Assembly (NCBI GenBank): GCA_022925895.1
Contig: JAKSYS010000121.1
Coordinates: forward strand, 1-64,000
DNA from: Fragilaria crotonensis
Taxonomy: Eukaryota; Bacillariophyta; Fragilariophyceae; Fragilariales; Fragilariaceae
Length of the DNA stretch: 64,000 bases
Direction of reading: 5' to 3'
Shown here: one piece after another, positions 1 to 10,663 of the stretch
Layout: every line of letters starts with the position of its first letter
Numbering within the stretch: position 1 is the first letter of the stretch
Position numbers and translations under genes: made by a program
Notes under the pieces: generated by a model
Database searches by the model: none
Told to the model about the DNA's origin: nothing
Seen by the model: only the letters and a program-made list of their open reading frames with translations

Positions 1-271
1 ATATATCCATATCCGTATATACGTCAAGTGACTTTGAAGCCGACGGTTGGTGACATCATTCGTGGACGAGGGTACGGCGGGAACAGGGCCTCTGCGTGAT
101 TCGGACCTTTTGCCGTTTTGACAACTGACAACTGTCATGCGATTGTATGAATGTGTGTTCGGTGCTGAGTTCAGCGCCCAAATTGAGTTCTCACAAAGAA
201 GCATTTCTTGATACTTGGTATCATCTCCAAAAATAGCAATGCTTCACTTGAAGCTTTGAGATAAGAATAGC
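1..271. other. upstream region of the MCC alpha gene
   Basis: No coding region is seen here. It is the probable promoter and 5' leader of the carboxylase gene that starts at 272. No clear TATA box or other recognised element could be picked out. Confidence 0.4.
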
Positions 272-2443
272 ATGCACTTCACTACCCTTCTACGCCACAT
301 CACACGGCTACATCAACAAAGACGAAGCGCATCAACAGTCTCGCCTCCCTTCGAAAAGGTCCTCATTGCAAATCGCGGGGAGATCGCATGTCGGATTGCG
401 CGCACATGTCAACGCTTGGGTATCCAGACCGTGGCAGTATACTCTGAAGCCGACGGAAAAGATGCGCGTCATGTACAACTTGCTGATGAGTCGTTTCTCA
501 TTGGGACGGGTCCCTCAGCGACTCAATCCTATCTTCTAAAAGATGAAATTTTAAGAATCGCAGAACAAACGGGCGCGCAGGCAATACATCCAGCCTATGG
601 ATTCTTATCCGAGAATGCAGTTTTCGCGCAAGCAGTTAGCGACGCAGGACTTGTCTTTGTGGGACCACCGCCTTCGGCGATAACTGCCATGGGCAGCAAA
701 TCGCAGTCCAAGAAGTTGATGGAAGCGGCAGGAGTACCGGTTACACCAGGGTACCACGGAGCCAATCAAGATCCGAGTCATTTGTTGGAACAAGCCATCA
801 CGAAGGTTGGATTTCCGCTTTTGATCAAGGCCGTTATGGGAGGCGGTGGGAAGGGCATGCGGTTAGTATGGAAGGAGAGCGAGTTTTTGGAGGCGCTCAA
901 GTCTTGCCAACGCGAAAGTTTGGCTTCTTTCGGTGATTCATCGGTTCTACTTGAAAAGTACCTGGTGCATCCACGGCATGTGGAAGTCCAAGTCATGGCA
1001 GACCAGCATGGAAATGCCGTCCATTTATTCGAACGTGATTGTTCCCTGCAACGCCGTCACCAAAAAATTATTGAGGAAGCTCCAGCATCAAACTTGGATG
1101 CTGTTGTGAGACAAAAACTTGGAAGCATGGGCACTAAAGCTGCTCAAGCTGTGAACTATGTCAACGCCGGAACTGTCGAGTTCCTCGTCGACACGCAGTC
1201 GTCGTCCGATGAATTCTTCTTTTGTGAAATGAATACTCGATTGCAAGTTGAGCATCCGGTAACGGAAATGATTACAGGACTCGACCTAGTCGAATGGCAA
1301 TTGCGCATCGCAGCGGGCGAGGAGCTCCCCATCAAGAATCAACAAGATATCCCATGTCATGGTCATGCGTTTGAAGCTCGCATCTACGCTGAAAATCCTT
1401 TGAAAGAATTTCTCCCGGCGACTGGAACAGTCTGGCACCATAAACCACCAATCGATGCAAGAGTGGATACGGGAATTCAGTCTGGCCAAGAGATATCTGT
1501 TTATTACGACCCCATGATTTCAAAACTGATTGTCCATGGCTCCGATCGAGCAAATGCTCTGGAAAAATTGATATCGGCCTTGAAGCGTTATGAATTGGCA
1601 GGTGTTCCCACAAACATCGATTTTTTGATAAAGTGCGCTGAGCATCCGGTGTTTCAAGAGCCTGGGGCTTGCAACACTGGATTCCTTGAGCATTACATGG
1701 ATGATATTCTGGAGCGGAGTAATGTGACACCCAATCCTATTTTCTACGCTGCGGCCGCCTATTGCAGGATGCTCTTCGCGGAGAAGCGCATCGGTATCCA
1801 GAATCTGCAACGAAGTCGACTCTCAAATGGCAACCCGTGGTCAACTTCGTCGGGATCCTGGAGGTCAGGAGGAAGAGCAAGACGCTTGCTGCACGTGGTC
1901 GGGCACGACGTAAAGGCCGAGTGTTTGAGTCATGTGGACGGCTCGTTTGACATTGGCGTCCATCAATCGAACAGCTCCATAGAGTGGTTTCACGTAGACG
2001 GCACCCTCGACAAGGATGGGAGCCTATCTCTCATCGTCGACGGGTCCAAAAGGATTGAGTTCTCGTCTTTCCTGAAGCAATTGGGCGGCGACACGGAAGT
2101 GCACATCTGGTCGAAACGACCTGGGCGCGACCAATTCTTTGCAAAGGTTCGGTTTGAAGACCTACTGGCATCCAAGGTCAACAACGCTGATGGGGCCGTT
2201 GATGGACTAGGCAAGATATCTGCTCCCATGCCTGGTAAGATAGTCCGTATCAATGGTAGAGTCGGAGATATGGTGAAGAAAGATGATGTTTTGATCGTCA
2301 TGGAAGCTATGAAGATGCAACATTCGATTCGGTCACCTCGCGATGGTGAGTTGACTGAAGTATTTTGCGTTGAAGATTCAATTGTTGACGATGGATTTAT
2401 ACTGGCAACGGTAGTTACCCCGTTGGAAGGTCTTGCGACGTAG
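272..2443 (+). CDS. MCCA: 3-methylcrotonoyl-CoA carboxylase, alpha (biotin-carrying) subunit, mitochondrial
   Basis: 723 residues, the usual length for this subunit. It carboxylates biotin with ATP and bicarbonate; the beta subunit then transfers CO2 to 3-methylcrotonoyl-CoA in leucine breakdown in mitochondria. The first ~25 residues are rich in Arg, His and Ser without acidic residues, fitting a mitochondrial transit peptide. The biotin carboxylase region follows (KVLIANRGEIACR at ~28, the Gly-rich ATP loop GGGGKGM, then ERDCSLQRRHQKIIEEAP and EMNTRLQVEHPVTE). The C-terminal biotinyl domain holds the attachment site VMEAMKMQHS near residue 680. The QRRHQKIIEEAP segment and the MKMQHSIRSPRDG surroundings fit MCC alpha better than propionyl-CoA carboxylase alpha, which is the main alternative. 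A single exon, with the first ATG chosen. The beta subunit is not in this window. Confidence 0.9.
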   Translation: MHFTTLLRHITRLHQQRRSASTVSPPFEKVLIANRGEIACRIARTCQRLGIQTVAVYSEADGKDARHVQLADESFLIGTGPSATQSYLLKDEILRIAEQTGAQAIHPAYGFLSENAVFAQAVSDAGLVFVGPPPSAITAMGSKSQSKKLMEAAGVPVTPGYHGANQDPSHLLEQAITKVGFPLLIKAVMGGGGKGMRLVWKESEFLEALKSCQRESLASFGDSSVLLEKYLVHPRHVEVQVMADQHGNAVHLFERDCSLQRRHQKIIEEAPASNLDAVVRQKLGSMGTKAAQAVNYVNAGTVEFLVDTQSSSDEFFFCEMNTRLQVEHPVTEMITGLDLVEWQLRIAAGEELPIKNQQDIPCHGHAFEARIYAENPLKEFLPATGTVWHHKPPIDARVDTGIQSGQEISVYYDPMISKLIVHGSDRANALEKLISALKRYELAGVPTNIDFLIKCAEHPVFQEPGACNTGFLEHYMDDILERSNVTPNPIFYAAAAYCRMLFAEKRIGIQNLQRSRLSNGNPWSTSSGSWRSGGRARRLLHVVGHDVKAECLSHVDGSFDIGVHQSNSSIEWFHVDGTLDKDGSLSLIVDGSKRIEFSSFLKQLGGDTEVHIWSKRPGRDQFFAKVRFEDLLASKVNNADGAVDGLGKISAPMPGKIVRINGRVGDMVKKDDVLIVMEAMKMQHSIRSPRDGELTEVFCVEDSIVDDGFILATVVTPLEGLAT

Positions 2444-2646
2444 ATTGAATAAATCGCTCTTCCAAGTTGTCCTATATGCCTGGTTTATCGTAAGCTGAAC
2501 TTTCTTGAGACAATCAGAATCATAGTACTCTTCATTTTGAGGTTACAGCTGCACAGTGAATGCGACCCCACACGTTGAAGGTGAGGGACTTGAATTCGAC
2601 CCAGCCATCGATTAGGAGGCAAGGTCGTGCCTATTGAGATTTCTTC

Positions 2647-3489
2647 CTATGCGCGGCGCTCCAAGAATTGTTGCCGCAAAACCTTCATGGCGTTGTTTAA
2701 GTCCTTCTCCAACGCCTTCCCAATCGCAGCTGACCCCTGTTCCTCCGCCTTTTCTTTACTAACTGGAAGGATTCGAAGCAACAGTTTAGGGAAGAAAACC
2801 TGAATTGTGAAGGAGAGATGAAACTGAAATATTGTTTGACCATCTTCCATGGTGGTGGCAGTGACCTCGGTCCGCGATCGCGATACGGCTTTATTTTTTG
2901 ATGTGTCATCGTCAGCACCTGTAAGCTTGTTGAATATCCAAACTGCAATCTTAAATCCCTCGACTCGTTGCTTGTCGACAATCAACGAGAATTCGTAAAC
3001 GGGATAGCCGTCACCAGAGGGCTCCAGTAATTTGGCTCCAATGTAGGCTTCCGACGTCAAAGTCAAACCAGGAAAATGCATACCACCAGCCTCAACTTTG
3101 AGAATGGAATCAGATTCATCAGGATCGGTCGCGCCAAGTTCTGGACTGCGTCTCTTCCAAAGCTTTAAAAGTTCATCGGAATGTTCAAGTTCCTCAACCT
3201 TGCGAGTATTTCCCGCTGAAACCATGCAGTTTCTCTGAACCGGTTCTTGAAAGAATGCCAAGATTTCTTGAGGAGTCGCAGCTGGCACTGGGTCTGACGA
3301 GAACACGGAATCCAGACGGAAGACCAGAGATGCGTCTTTGTCGTTCGCCTCGACGTTCGTCGACGCACTCGAATAGATCTTTGTCATGGACACATGCCGA
3401 TTCGTCTGCCACGTCCTGACGGGGGCGAAACCAGCACATGCCTCCACGCCTAGAAAAAGGACCACAAGGAAAGTGCCTCTGCTGGTCAT
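2647..3489 (-). CDS. predicted plastid protein, DUF1997-like
   Basis: About 280 residues if translation starts at the ATG whose 5' end is 3489; an in-frame upstream start would add 14 residues that spoil the signal peptide. The N-terminus MTSRGTFLVVLFLG...CAGFAPVR is a hydrophobic signal peptide followed by a GFAP motif, the diatom bipartite plastid signal. The rest is a soluble alpha/beta protein with a beta-rich middle (FPGLTLTSEAYIGAKLL, YEFSLIVDKQRVEGFK) and a C-terminal helix after FFPKLLLRILPVSK. The pattern resembles DUF1997 proteins of plastids and cyanobacteria (function unknown, SRPBCC-like fold suggested). The family call is from memory of its general look and is tentative. It converges on the MCC gene, with ~200 bp between stop codons. 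Confidence 0.6.
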   Translation of the reverse strand: MTSRGTFLVVLFLGVEACAGFAPVRTWQTNRHVSMTKIYSSASTNVEANDKDASLVFRLDSVFSSDPVPAATPQEILAFFQEPVQRNCMVSAGNTRKVEELEHSDELLKLWKRRSPELGATDPDESDSILKVEAGGMHFPGLTLTSEAYIGAKLLEPSGDGYPVYEFSLIVDKQRVEGFKIAVWIFNKLTGADDDTSKNKAVSRSRTEVTATTMEDGQTIFQFHLSFTIQVFFPKLLLRILPVSKEKAEEQGSAAIGKALEKDLNNAMKVLRQQFLERRA

Positions 3490-3750
3490 GTCGTCGCGAC
3501 TTGCTTGATGGCAACCCGATGAGCTTGGCATAGGAAATTGCAGCTTCGCACGTTGAACAATCGAAGAAGTTCAACAAAGTACAGTATACCGTAGACACAA
3601 CTACTGAAAGTACCGAATATAAGATACTACGGTACTACAGTAGCGAACGCAGGATGGTCACGGTCTACGAGTACTTGCACTTGTACCATCTGAACGTAAA
3701 CCCCCAATCAAAGTACTGTGACAAATAAGCGGATGAGCAGCGAGTCTCCG

Positions 3751-4722
3751 TCATGAGCGCTTGCGGTCTTTCTTGTCTTGCTGAAGCTTTCTAAGTTTGC
3801 CAATGGATGCGGGGTCGTATGTGCTGAGGCCAGCCTCCCACAGAGCAACTCTGGTAGGACCCAGAGCTCGTTGCAATATGAAATTCGCCAATCCAGGTGC
3901 ATACTGGTTTATGTAGCAAAACGAGAGCGTCGGCTGTTGGGAAATCCAAGTTTCGCCGCCCAAGATCATGGTGGAAAGAATAAGTCTTGCACATCGAGAT
4001 GCGTCCATTTTTCTCTCATTCTTGGAGGGAGGTTTGCCGAAGAAGGGCGTTGCGACTGGTCCTGGACAGGGGACAGCGATTTTTAAGTTCGGGCGCTCCG
4101 CAGCTAGGGATGCGAAGTATCCAGAAATGGCATGTTTCGATGCTGCATAAGATGCAGATAACGGGACTCCGAATTTGGCGGCCACGGAAGAGGTAACCAC
4201 GAATTGCGATGGAGGCTGCGGTTGGTTCAACCAACACTGCGTCCAGTGAATTGGAGCTAAGGCGTTGATGCGAAATAGGTTTTCTGTCTCGTCTCTTTGA
4301 GTCATTGTAGCAGGTCGCTGTTGACCAATCCCCGCATTAAGAATAACGCAGTCAACCTGTCCAATTTCCTTGACTATTCGAATCATTTCCTGCTCGGAAC
4401 AATCGACATCCATTACGACCGTTCTAGTTCCGCTTCCACACTTGGACGCCACTTGCTGTAATTTGTCATTGCTTCTCCCGCTGAGGATGAGCTGGGCCTC
4501 GCAGCCAGCCAATAGCTGGGCCAGCTCCGCTCCGATTCCCGACGACGCCCCTGTAATCCAGATTCGTTTTCCTCCAAACTCTTTTTTGAGGCGCTGGGGA
4601 GTGACACAGAGCTTGTCAAATACCCACAATGATGGGTTGGCATCCATAAAGAAAAACGAGACGACAGACGCAGCCGCAGCTGTGGCAAGAGCCTGTGGGA
4701 GGTAAGGGAGAAGCGGCAACAT
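3751..4722 (-). CDS. short-chain dehydrogenase/reductase, membrane-anchored (DHRS7-like)
   Basis: 323 residues, single exon. Residues ~5-27 are hydrophobic and Ala-rich and end in FFFMDANPSLWVFD, probably an N-terminal anchor facing the ER. The Rossmann fold then shows TGASSGIG (NAD(P) binding, ~57), a DVD acidic patch, NAG (~130), a catalytic Ser in VVTSSVAAK, and the catalytic pair in YAASK (~194), followed by PGPVATPFF. All catalytic residues of the classical family are present. Length and the N-terminal anchor fit the DHRS7/DHRS7B branch of lipid- or steroid-type reductases; the substrate cannot be read from sequence. It diverges from the pseudouridine synthase gene, sharing an upstream region of ~640 bp. 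Confidence 0.85.
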   Translation of the reverse strand: MLPLLPYLPQALATAAAASVVSFFFMDANPSLWVFDKLCVTPQRLKKEFGGKRIWITGASSGIGAELAQLLAGCEAQLILSGRSNDKLQQVASKCGSGTRTVVMDVDCSEQEMIRIVKEIGQVDCVILNAGIGQQRPATMTQRDETENLFRINALAPIHWTQCWLNQPQPPSQFVVTSSVAAKFGVPLSASYAASKHAISGYFASLAAERPNLKIAVPCPGPVATPFFGKPPSKNERKMDASRCARLILSTMILGGETWISQQPTLSFCYINQYAPGLANFILQRALGPTRVALWEAGLSTYDPASIGKLRKLQQDKKDRKRS

Positions 4723-5363
4723 GGTTCTAATTTCTAATGCAGCTCATTTGAATTTGTGATGCTTGTATTCAACACGAAAAGCGATACTCCGAGTACGACT
4801 GTACATGTCAGTACGGCAGACAGGTGCGACTGCACGCAACGGCTATGTGTGCTACTGCAACTGGAGTTCTGTATCATAGCGCTACAGTTCGGAGTTCTCA
4901 TATACTGGAGTACAGTTGTGTCTTATGATATATGCATACGACGCGAACGTTGAACGAATTAAGATCTGGATTGGTCCAGTACTTCAGTACCCAGTGCTGT
5001 ACAGGTAAACGTTTTTTTCTATCATACACAGTATCATCTACTACCCTACTTGTACAGGCTTCTGTTTTCTGTTCCATCATGCAGTACCAGTACCCGCATA
5101 GGCGAAGAAGACGATCTCTGTCAGGAGTCGTGACATCATAGGTCACACCACGACACACGAAACAGCAAGTGAGCAGAACAAAGAACAGCCATCAATTGGC
5201 GACAATTGGCGGTCGATAGTTGAGCTCGTCCTTGTGCGCATACTCAACTTACCTTCGATATCGCCTTGGCATCGATAGGCTCTCCGAGCCTTTCTGGTCC
5301 TAGGATTGTCGCATCGCGAGGTAGAGGCGAGGTTTGAGACTTCGCAGCGAGAAGGGCATCAAA
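4723..5363. other. divergent intergenic region
   Basis: Lies between the dehydrogenase and the RluA-like gene, which point away from each other, so it should contain both promoters. It is rich in short GTAC-type palindromes and TAC/GTA triplets like most intergenic DNA in the window. No gene is seen. Confidence 0.4.
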
Positions 5364-6359
5364 ATGAAGTACTGTTCCGCATATTTCTTGTTCTTCATCG
5401 GCACATCCTTCGCATTCTTGCCAGGTCGTCGCCAGGGTCGCATACTTCATTTAACCGTGGTACGATCCAGCCTCAATGCTCAGGAAATCAATGATCGGCT
5501 TCAGAATAACATAGAAAAAATGAAGACTAGAGATCGAGCGGCCAGGGTGCTTACGAAAGAGGAAGTTAACATAGTCTATGACGACCGATACATCATCGTC
5601 GTCGACAAGCCGTCAGGAGTCCTGTGCGTCTCGAATGACGAAAGTATTCCTTCTCTTTGCAAGACTGTCTATGGAATGATCGAGAACCCAGCGATTGACA
5701 TGTCACAAATGGTGGTGCATAGACTTGGTATGGATACATCGGGTTTGATTGTATTTTGCAAGACCATGAAGGCTGTCAAAGGAATGAATCGACTGTTTCG
5801 CATGCGACAAGTTTCAAAAGAATACGAAGCCCTTGTATGCGGCTCTTTTCCTGAGGACGAGGGGGTCATTTCCATGCCCCTCATGCGCGACTACGAAATG
5901 CCGCCCTACATGCGAGTTTCGACAGACGCGCATCAACTTGCGTTGGCGTATTTGGACGACCCCGAGGCACTGCCCAAGAAATTTCTTGAACCTCCGAAAC
6001 CCTGTCTGACCAAATACACGGTTCTTGGGCGTGAAACTATTGAGGGATTGGACGTGACACGCGTTTCGTTAAGCAGCGTCACGGGGCGTACTCACCAACT
6101 GAACGTCCATCTTGCAGCCTTTGGTCATCCAATTGTTGCAGATGCCGTCTACGGGGTGAACGGTGTGGCGCTACCCAACGGAGGACTCAGCGAGGACGAT
6201 ATGATCCGCGACCGTCCTCACCGAGCCACTCTGGAACTCCAACAGCAGATCGCAAGTGCCACCAAGGATTGGAACATGTGTATCCATGCTACTCTGCTAA
6301 CTTTCAAGCATCCGGTGACAAAAACAGATTTGTCGATTCGGAGCCCCGCCCCCTTTTAA
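5364..6359 (+). CDS. RluA-family RNA pseudouridine synthase-like protein, plastid-targeted, catalytic Asp replaced
   Basis: About 331 residues from the ATG at 5364; an earlier in-frame ATG at 5334 would put charged residues before the signal peptide. The N-terminus MKYCSAYFLFFIGTSFAFLPGRR is a signal peptide followed by SFAFLP, a diatom plastid signal. The body has RluA landmarks: DDRYIIVVDKPSGVLC, then HRLGMDTSGLIVFCKT, KEYEALVCG, GRTHQLNVHLAAFGHPIVADAVYG. Active enzymes read HRLDxxTSG, where Asp is the nucleophile. Here that position is Gly (codon 5727-5729), so it may be inactive, may bind RNA only, or may use the Asp two residues later. Family assignment is firm; activity is not. Confidence 0.85.
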   Translation: MKYCSAYFLFFIGTSFAFLPGRRQGRILHLTVVRSSLNAQEINDRLQNNIEKMKTRDRAARVLTKEEVNIVYDDRYIIVVDKPSGVLCVSNDESIPSLCKTVYGMIENPAIDMSQMVVHRLGMDTSGLIVFCKTMKAVKGMNRLFRMRQVSKEYEALVCGSFPEDEGVISMPLMRDYEMPPYMRVSTDAHQLALAYLDDPEALPKKFLEPPKPCLTKYTVLGRETIEGLDVTRVSLSSVTGRTHQLNVHLAAFGHPIVADAVYGVNGVALPNGGLSEDDMIRDRPHRATLELQQQIASATKDWNMCIHATLLTFKHPVTKTDLSIRSPAPF

Positions 6360-7332
6360 ACTGATGGATGCGGTGCTACACCTACAGAATGCTTCTGAAA
6401 GGCGAGGGTGCTGCAAATCGAGCTGACGCTTTAGTCTGCATCTGTAATTAGTGTTTGCTACCTGACCGTAACGTTGCAAGATTTAGAGTAATTAGTGTAG
6501 AAGGCTCGGGAAAGGGGTGCAAATAGTTCACCACTGTTGAACCAATGATGATTTCCGTCGGTACAATTCTAATCCAACTCCCGGTGAAGGTGGAGGACAA
6601 GTACGGAAGCAGTACAACTGGAACAGAACGACAGGGAGCGTTCATAGGTCGCTTGCTCTCATCACTTATTGCTAGCAATGTTTTGACCAAACATTGGGCG
6701 TTGCGATGTGATTTGATTCAACTGCATCCATAAAGTGCCACAAGATTATGCTGAGCCATGTCCCGAGTACCGAGTACTGGATCTACTTTCCATTACACGG
6801 TACCCGCGTCAACATGTCACGCTTCGCGCTGTATGCCTCACCCTTTTTCTCAACGGACGTTGGGTGTCATCAACTCCAAATCCTAATCTCGATAAGGCAT
6901 GGTAAATCCCAATGCCGCCCTACACCTGGATCATGTTTCTATATCGTAGGATAACCATTTGTACAAATGTGCATCAATTCAAGAGATGAATAAGGGACTA
7001 AATTAAGGGTAATATGATGATGAATAGTTTCATGCGATGAACAGTTACCGCTAGAACAAAACACTTTTAAAACACGGGGAGAAAATAGACAAGCTATTGG
7101 ATGGCCGAATCAGTTCGAGGTCAACCTGGGCCCCCAAGCCGCACCATCGGACTTGAAAACCAAGATCGACTTGATCCTTCGCACATCCTGGTACAAGTAC
7201 GGAATTCATTCCAAAACAATAAAAATGAAGCAAGGCAGATTTCCTTTCAACAACCTGCATAGCAAATGCACACATCACAAGGATTTGGGAGTAGCAGCAT
7301 CAGAAGGGGGGGGGGGGGGAGAAGTGCTAGTG
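6360..7332. other. intergenic region between convergent genes
   Basis: About 970 bp between two converging genes. Only short reading frames without recognisable features occur. A run of 14 G at 7306-7319 lies just past the stop codon of the gene on the other strand, so it would be a C-tract in that gene's 3' untranslated region. Confidence 0.4.
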
Positions 7333-8874
7333 CTACCGTAAGTTCGCTTGATCCATCGCAGCGCTAGCGGCCTCGAGAAGAGCAGGAAGCGATGGACCGG
7401 TTTTGGAGTCAAACGAAAGATACTCCATCGTTGCTCCATCAGAGGAGTACCTGGACGGAGGTGGTGAAACCAGTGAAAAGCCATGCCTCTTCATGGTCAA
7501 ACCATGGGTGTTAAGCTCAACAGACTCATCCGAGGAACTCGATCCTGGAGGTGGTGAGACCATGCGTAGGAAAGAGCGCTGCTGAGACTGAGCACAGAGA
7601 TCTTCAGGAATTGGGGGACACGCTTTCTTAGCATACTCAAGATCATTGTCGCAGTAGGAATGAGGCGTTGATCTTGAGCGAGGCGTGACAATGGTTGGAC
7701 CATTTGGCACCTCATCATCACCACTTGTAGATCTGCAGGGAGGAGCGGCAGTCGTAGTGTCTGGGTTCGACATGGCCTGGTCCTCAGAAGTAGGATAAGG
7801 AGACGCAACTTCTGCTTCCAAGTGTTCGGAGTTAGCAGAGCAATTAATGATAGCTTCCGTTGAGGCCCTGGCAATGATACGGCTGCTCTTTTCAATCATT
7901 GAAGCCAGAACCCTAGTGTCAATCTCAACGGCCACACCGGTGAGGGTGACATCACCTGAAGGAGATGAGATGAACTTTCCCTCCATGAAACCTGGAGCCT
8001 CGAGTGTAACTTGCGAGTATCCTGCAGGAGAGCTGAGATTCAACACAGTCTGAAAAGAGAGCACATATGCTGCACAGTATTCTTCACTCGTCTCCACCCC
8101 ATCATTGACACTCTTCCTCTTTTTCAATGGCGGTAGTTCTGAACTTCCCCCATCCTTGTTCCAACGTTGAGGAAGGACACGAAAGGAAGTTCGAGCATCT
8201 AGAACATCAATTGTAGCCTGGTGTAACGATGAAATGACCTTGGCTTCCGGCGTTTCAAGTAGAGCCCTTAGTTCCTCTTCAGAAGCACCCCCCTCCTTCA
8301 ACGCCGCCTCCTCATCGACCAATGGTCGACAGAGCGCGTCGACCCAACATTGTTTTCTCCACATGAGAGCCTTCTCAAAAGTTTTCAGAATATTTCTGCC
8401 CATGGCTTCAGCGGACAGACGAAGGGCGTCACGGTCTTCAACCACCAGAGGACGACCCATCGCCACCATCGGGGCAGGTGGGTCGACTAGAGACGGAATG
8501 GAGCTTTCAGTGTCGTCCGATGGCAATCGTTCTCGCAGTTGAGGTGCGGTCGTCCCTCCAGGAGTTAGAGGTGCTTTGGCGTCAAGCGATAAAGAAGGAC
8601 ATGAGAATTGAAATGCGTTCGGATTTTTGGTCGTCTCGACGTTTGCTGCCCCCTTCTTGCGATTCAAGTCATTGTCAATGACAGAATTCGCAAGGTCCCA
8701 TGAATTACCGATGAAAGCGGATTCTGACGTGGTGTTTGACACCAAAAGGTTCATGAGAAGCTGCGCTTCTGATCGTAGGTCACCGTTATCACTTTCACAA
8801 TCGTCGTGCGAAACGCAAGTTCCCAGGCGGGCAGCGAAGCCGATCAACATCAACTGCTCCGTTGTATCACTCAT
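7333..8874 (-). CDS. orphan Ser/Pro-rich protein, probably nuclear
   Basis: 513 residues, single exon; I do not recognise the family. The first ~130 residues are low-complexity and Ser/Thr/Asp-rich. A more ordered stretch follows (~residues 145-260) with likely helices around DALRLSAEAMGRNILKTFEKALMWRKQCW. A basic cluster PPLKKRKS near residue 255 resembles a nuclear localisation signal. A second ordered segment (~270-350) reads like beta strands (TLEAPGFMEGKF, VTLTGVAVEID). The tail is disordered and carries two VSPPP boxes (MVSPPPGSSSSDE and LVSPPPSRYSSD), typical proline-directed phosphorylation sites. A nuclear, phosphorylated regulator is a reasonable guess and no more. No membrane segment or targeting peptide is seen. 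Confidence 0.75.
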   Translation of the reverse strand: MSDTTEQLMLIGFAARLGTCVSHDDCESDNGDLRSEAQLLMNLLVSNTTSESAFIGNSWDLANSVIDNDLNRKKGAANVETTKNPNAFQFSCPSLSLDAKAPLTPGGTTAPQLRERLPSDDTESSIPSLVDPPAPMVAMGRPLVVEDRDALRLSAEAMGRNILKTFEKALMWRKQCWVDALCRPLVDEEAALKEGGASEEELRALLETPEAKVISSLHQATIDVLDARTSFRVLPQRWNKDGGSSELPPLKKRKSVNDGVETSEEYCAAYVLSFQTVLNLSSPAGYSQVTLEAPGFMEGKFISSPSGDVTLTGVAVEIDTRVLASMIEKSSRIIARASTEAIINCSANSEHLEAEVASPYPTSEDQAMSNPDTTTAAPPCRSTSGDDEVPNGPTIVTPRSRSTPHSYCDNDLEYAKKACPPIPEDLCAQSQQRSFLRMVSPPPGSSSSDESVELNTHGLTMKRHGFSLVSPPPSRYSSDGATMEYLSFDSKTGPSLPALLEAASAAMDQANLR

Positions 8875-10478
8875 CTTCCCAGTAGGATTACCCTAACCCT
8901 GCTCCTCTGGCGAAGAATTGTAATTGAGAACGAGCAAACTTGTAGTACAGTAGTAGTTCGTTTTCAACCAATGCGCATCGAAGAATGAATGGAGATGTCA
9001 GCAAGTCGAGCGTTGGTTGAACCTTCTATACGTGTTGAGTTCGTCACAAGGCGAAATCGAGAAAATGTTGACACGTAAAAACGTACATCAATCTATACTG
9101 AATGAGGGTTCACTGATTCACGGCTGGTACATAATTGAGTACGCATAATACGTAGGTAGAAATCAGGTTCTGTGTATGAGGAGTACGTGCTGGCAGTGCA
9201 AAACGATCGGAGTCAACTTCGGTCTTTTGGCATTCATGCGCAGGTCGCCACATGAAAGAATAGAATTCTTTCATTGTTTTTATATGTGCCTGGAGGGTTA
9301 TAAACGATTTACCTCTTCCGGGACATGGATTATATAAGATATACAAATATTAAATGTACAATATCGCTATCCGACACGCCGTGCATTTTCATGCCTGACG
9401 AGCTCTACAACGGAGAGCAGCAATCACATGGGTTGTGACAAAGAAGACTTGTTCGTCGGACTATTTAGGCGAGAAACGTCCAAGGAACGAGGAGTGCCTA
9501 TTGAGGGATAGACTAAATTTTTGGTAACATGATCCAAACAAATTTTACACCTCGAACGTCCGGCAAAACGAGACATTAGAGAGATCCTCTTTTTATTGTT
9601 TACAGTACGGAACCCGTAACCTTACGAAGATTTGTGTAAACTTGTTCCTGTAATTTACAGTGTAAAATTGATGTCCTCTTTTTAGAAAAAACAAGATAAA
9701 TTTCACAACTCAGATTCCTTCGAAATTTCTCTTGTCTGGTACTCGGAGTACCACTGATTGCTATTCTCGGAGTACTCCTACTAGTAGTAGCGGTAGGTAC
9801 CAGTACAATTGTTCGTTGTTTCTATGCACATGTAGACTGCACCTACGGCTGGTAAATGCCAGTCCTAACTCCTAACACTCCTGACTGGTGCGGAGATGCA
9901 ACGTGTAGAGTCTATCAGTTGTCCCTCTCCTAACTCTTAGACATTACAAAAAGGACAGCTAGATTGGCTACTCATCACTACTGCGGCTACCTTTGTCATT
10001 CGGCCATGGCTTCATTGAAAGCCATGAGTATGTCATTGTTAGCAGGCATTGGCGACGCACAGTTGGGTACTACGTCCTTCCTCTTTCAACCTCTCAAACC
10101 TCGAAGCTGTTCTACAGTTAGATAACCCATTGCATCATTGTGACGGGTGTCTGCCTTCTCTTCTTCATCATAGGCTCTTACAGTGGCCAAGGAGTGTATG
10201 TCATCGCTGCATTGTTTGGTGCCGCCAGCATTTAGCTTCTCCTTGATGGATCCTCATCGCAACCAGAATTCAATGGCATGTTAAAGGAACCGACTCTTCA
10301 AGTGATCATTGCCCATTGCAAACTGAAGGGAACACTGCATTTCCATCCGGAGCCGTGGATATGCTCAGATACTTGGCACTTGTTGCCCAGGCTGCCATGC
10401 TCTTCCCATGAGGAGCCTCAAACGGTAAGTCTGCAATCAACTGCCGCACAAGCATGATGTCCATCAAATTTGTGGGAT

Positions 10479-10523
10479 CTGTCAAGAATGGAGCCACCTG
10501 CATGACCCTTCCATTCTTGACAG
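10479..10523. repeat. perfect 13-bp inverted repeat with 19-nt loop
   Basis: CTGTCAAGAATGG at 10479-10491 is repeated as its exact reverse complement at 10511-10523. It lies inside the decayed reading frame. It may be an inverted duplication in a relic element. Confidence 0.7.
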
Positions 10524-10663
10524 TTGAGACTGTTGACGCGGGCAATCACCTCAATCGAGCACGTGACGAAGACGCCAAGTTTCTCGTGTCCACGTTGCCG
10601 GAGGAAGATGTCGTTTCTTCCGTTGAATCACCCGAAACAAGGGCGATCGAATGACCTACATTG

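Noticed and set aside
8889-8900. CCCTAACCCT resembling telomere repeat
   Set aside because: Only one and a half units, in a gene upstream region far from a sequence end; a chance or promoter telo-box is more likely than an interstitial telomere.
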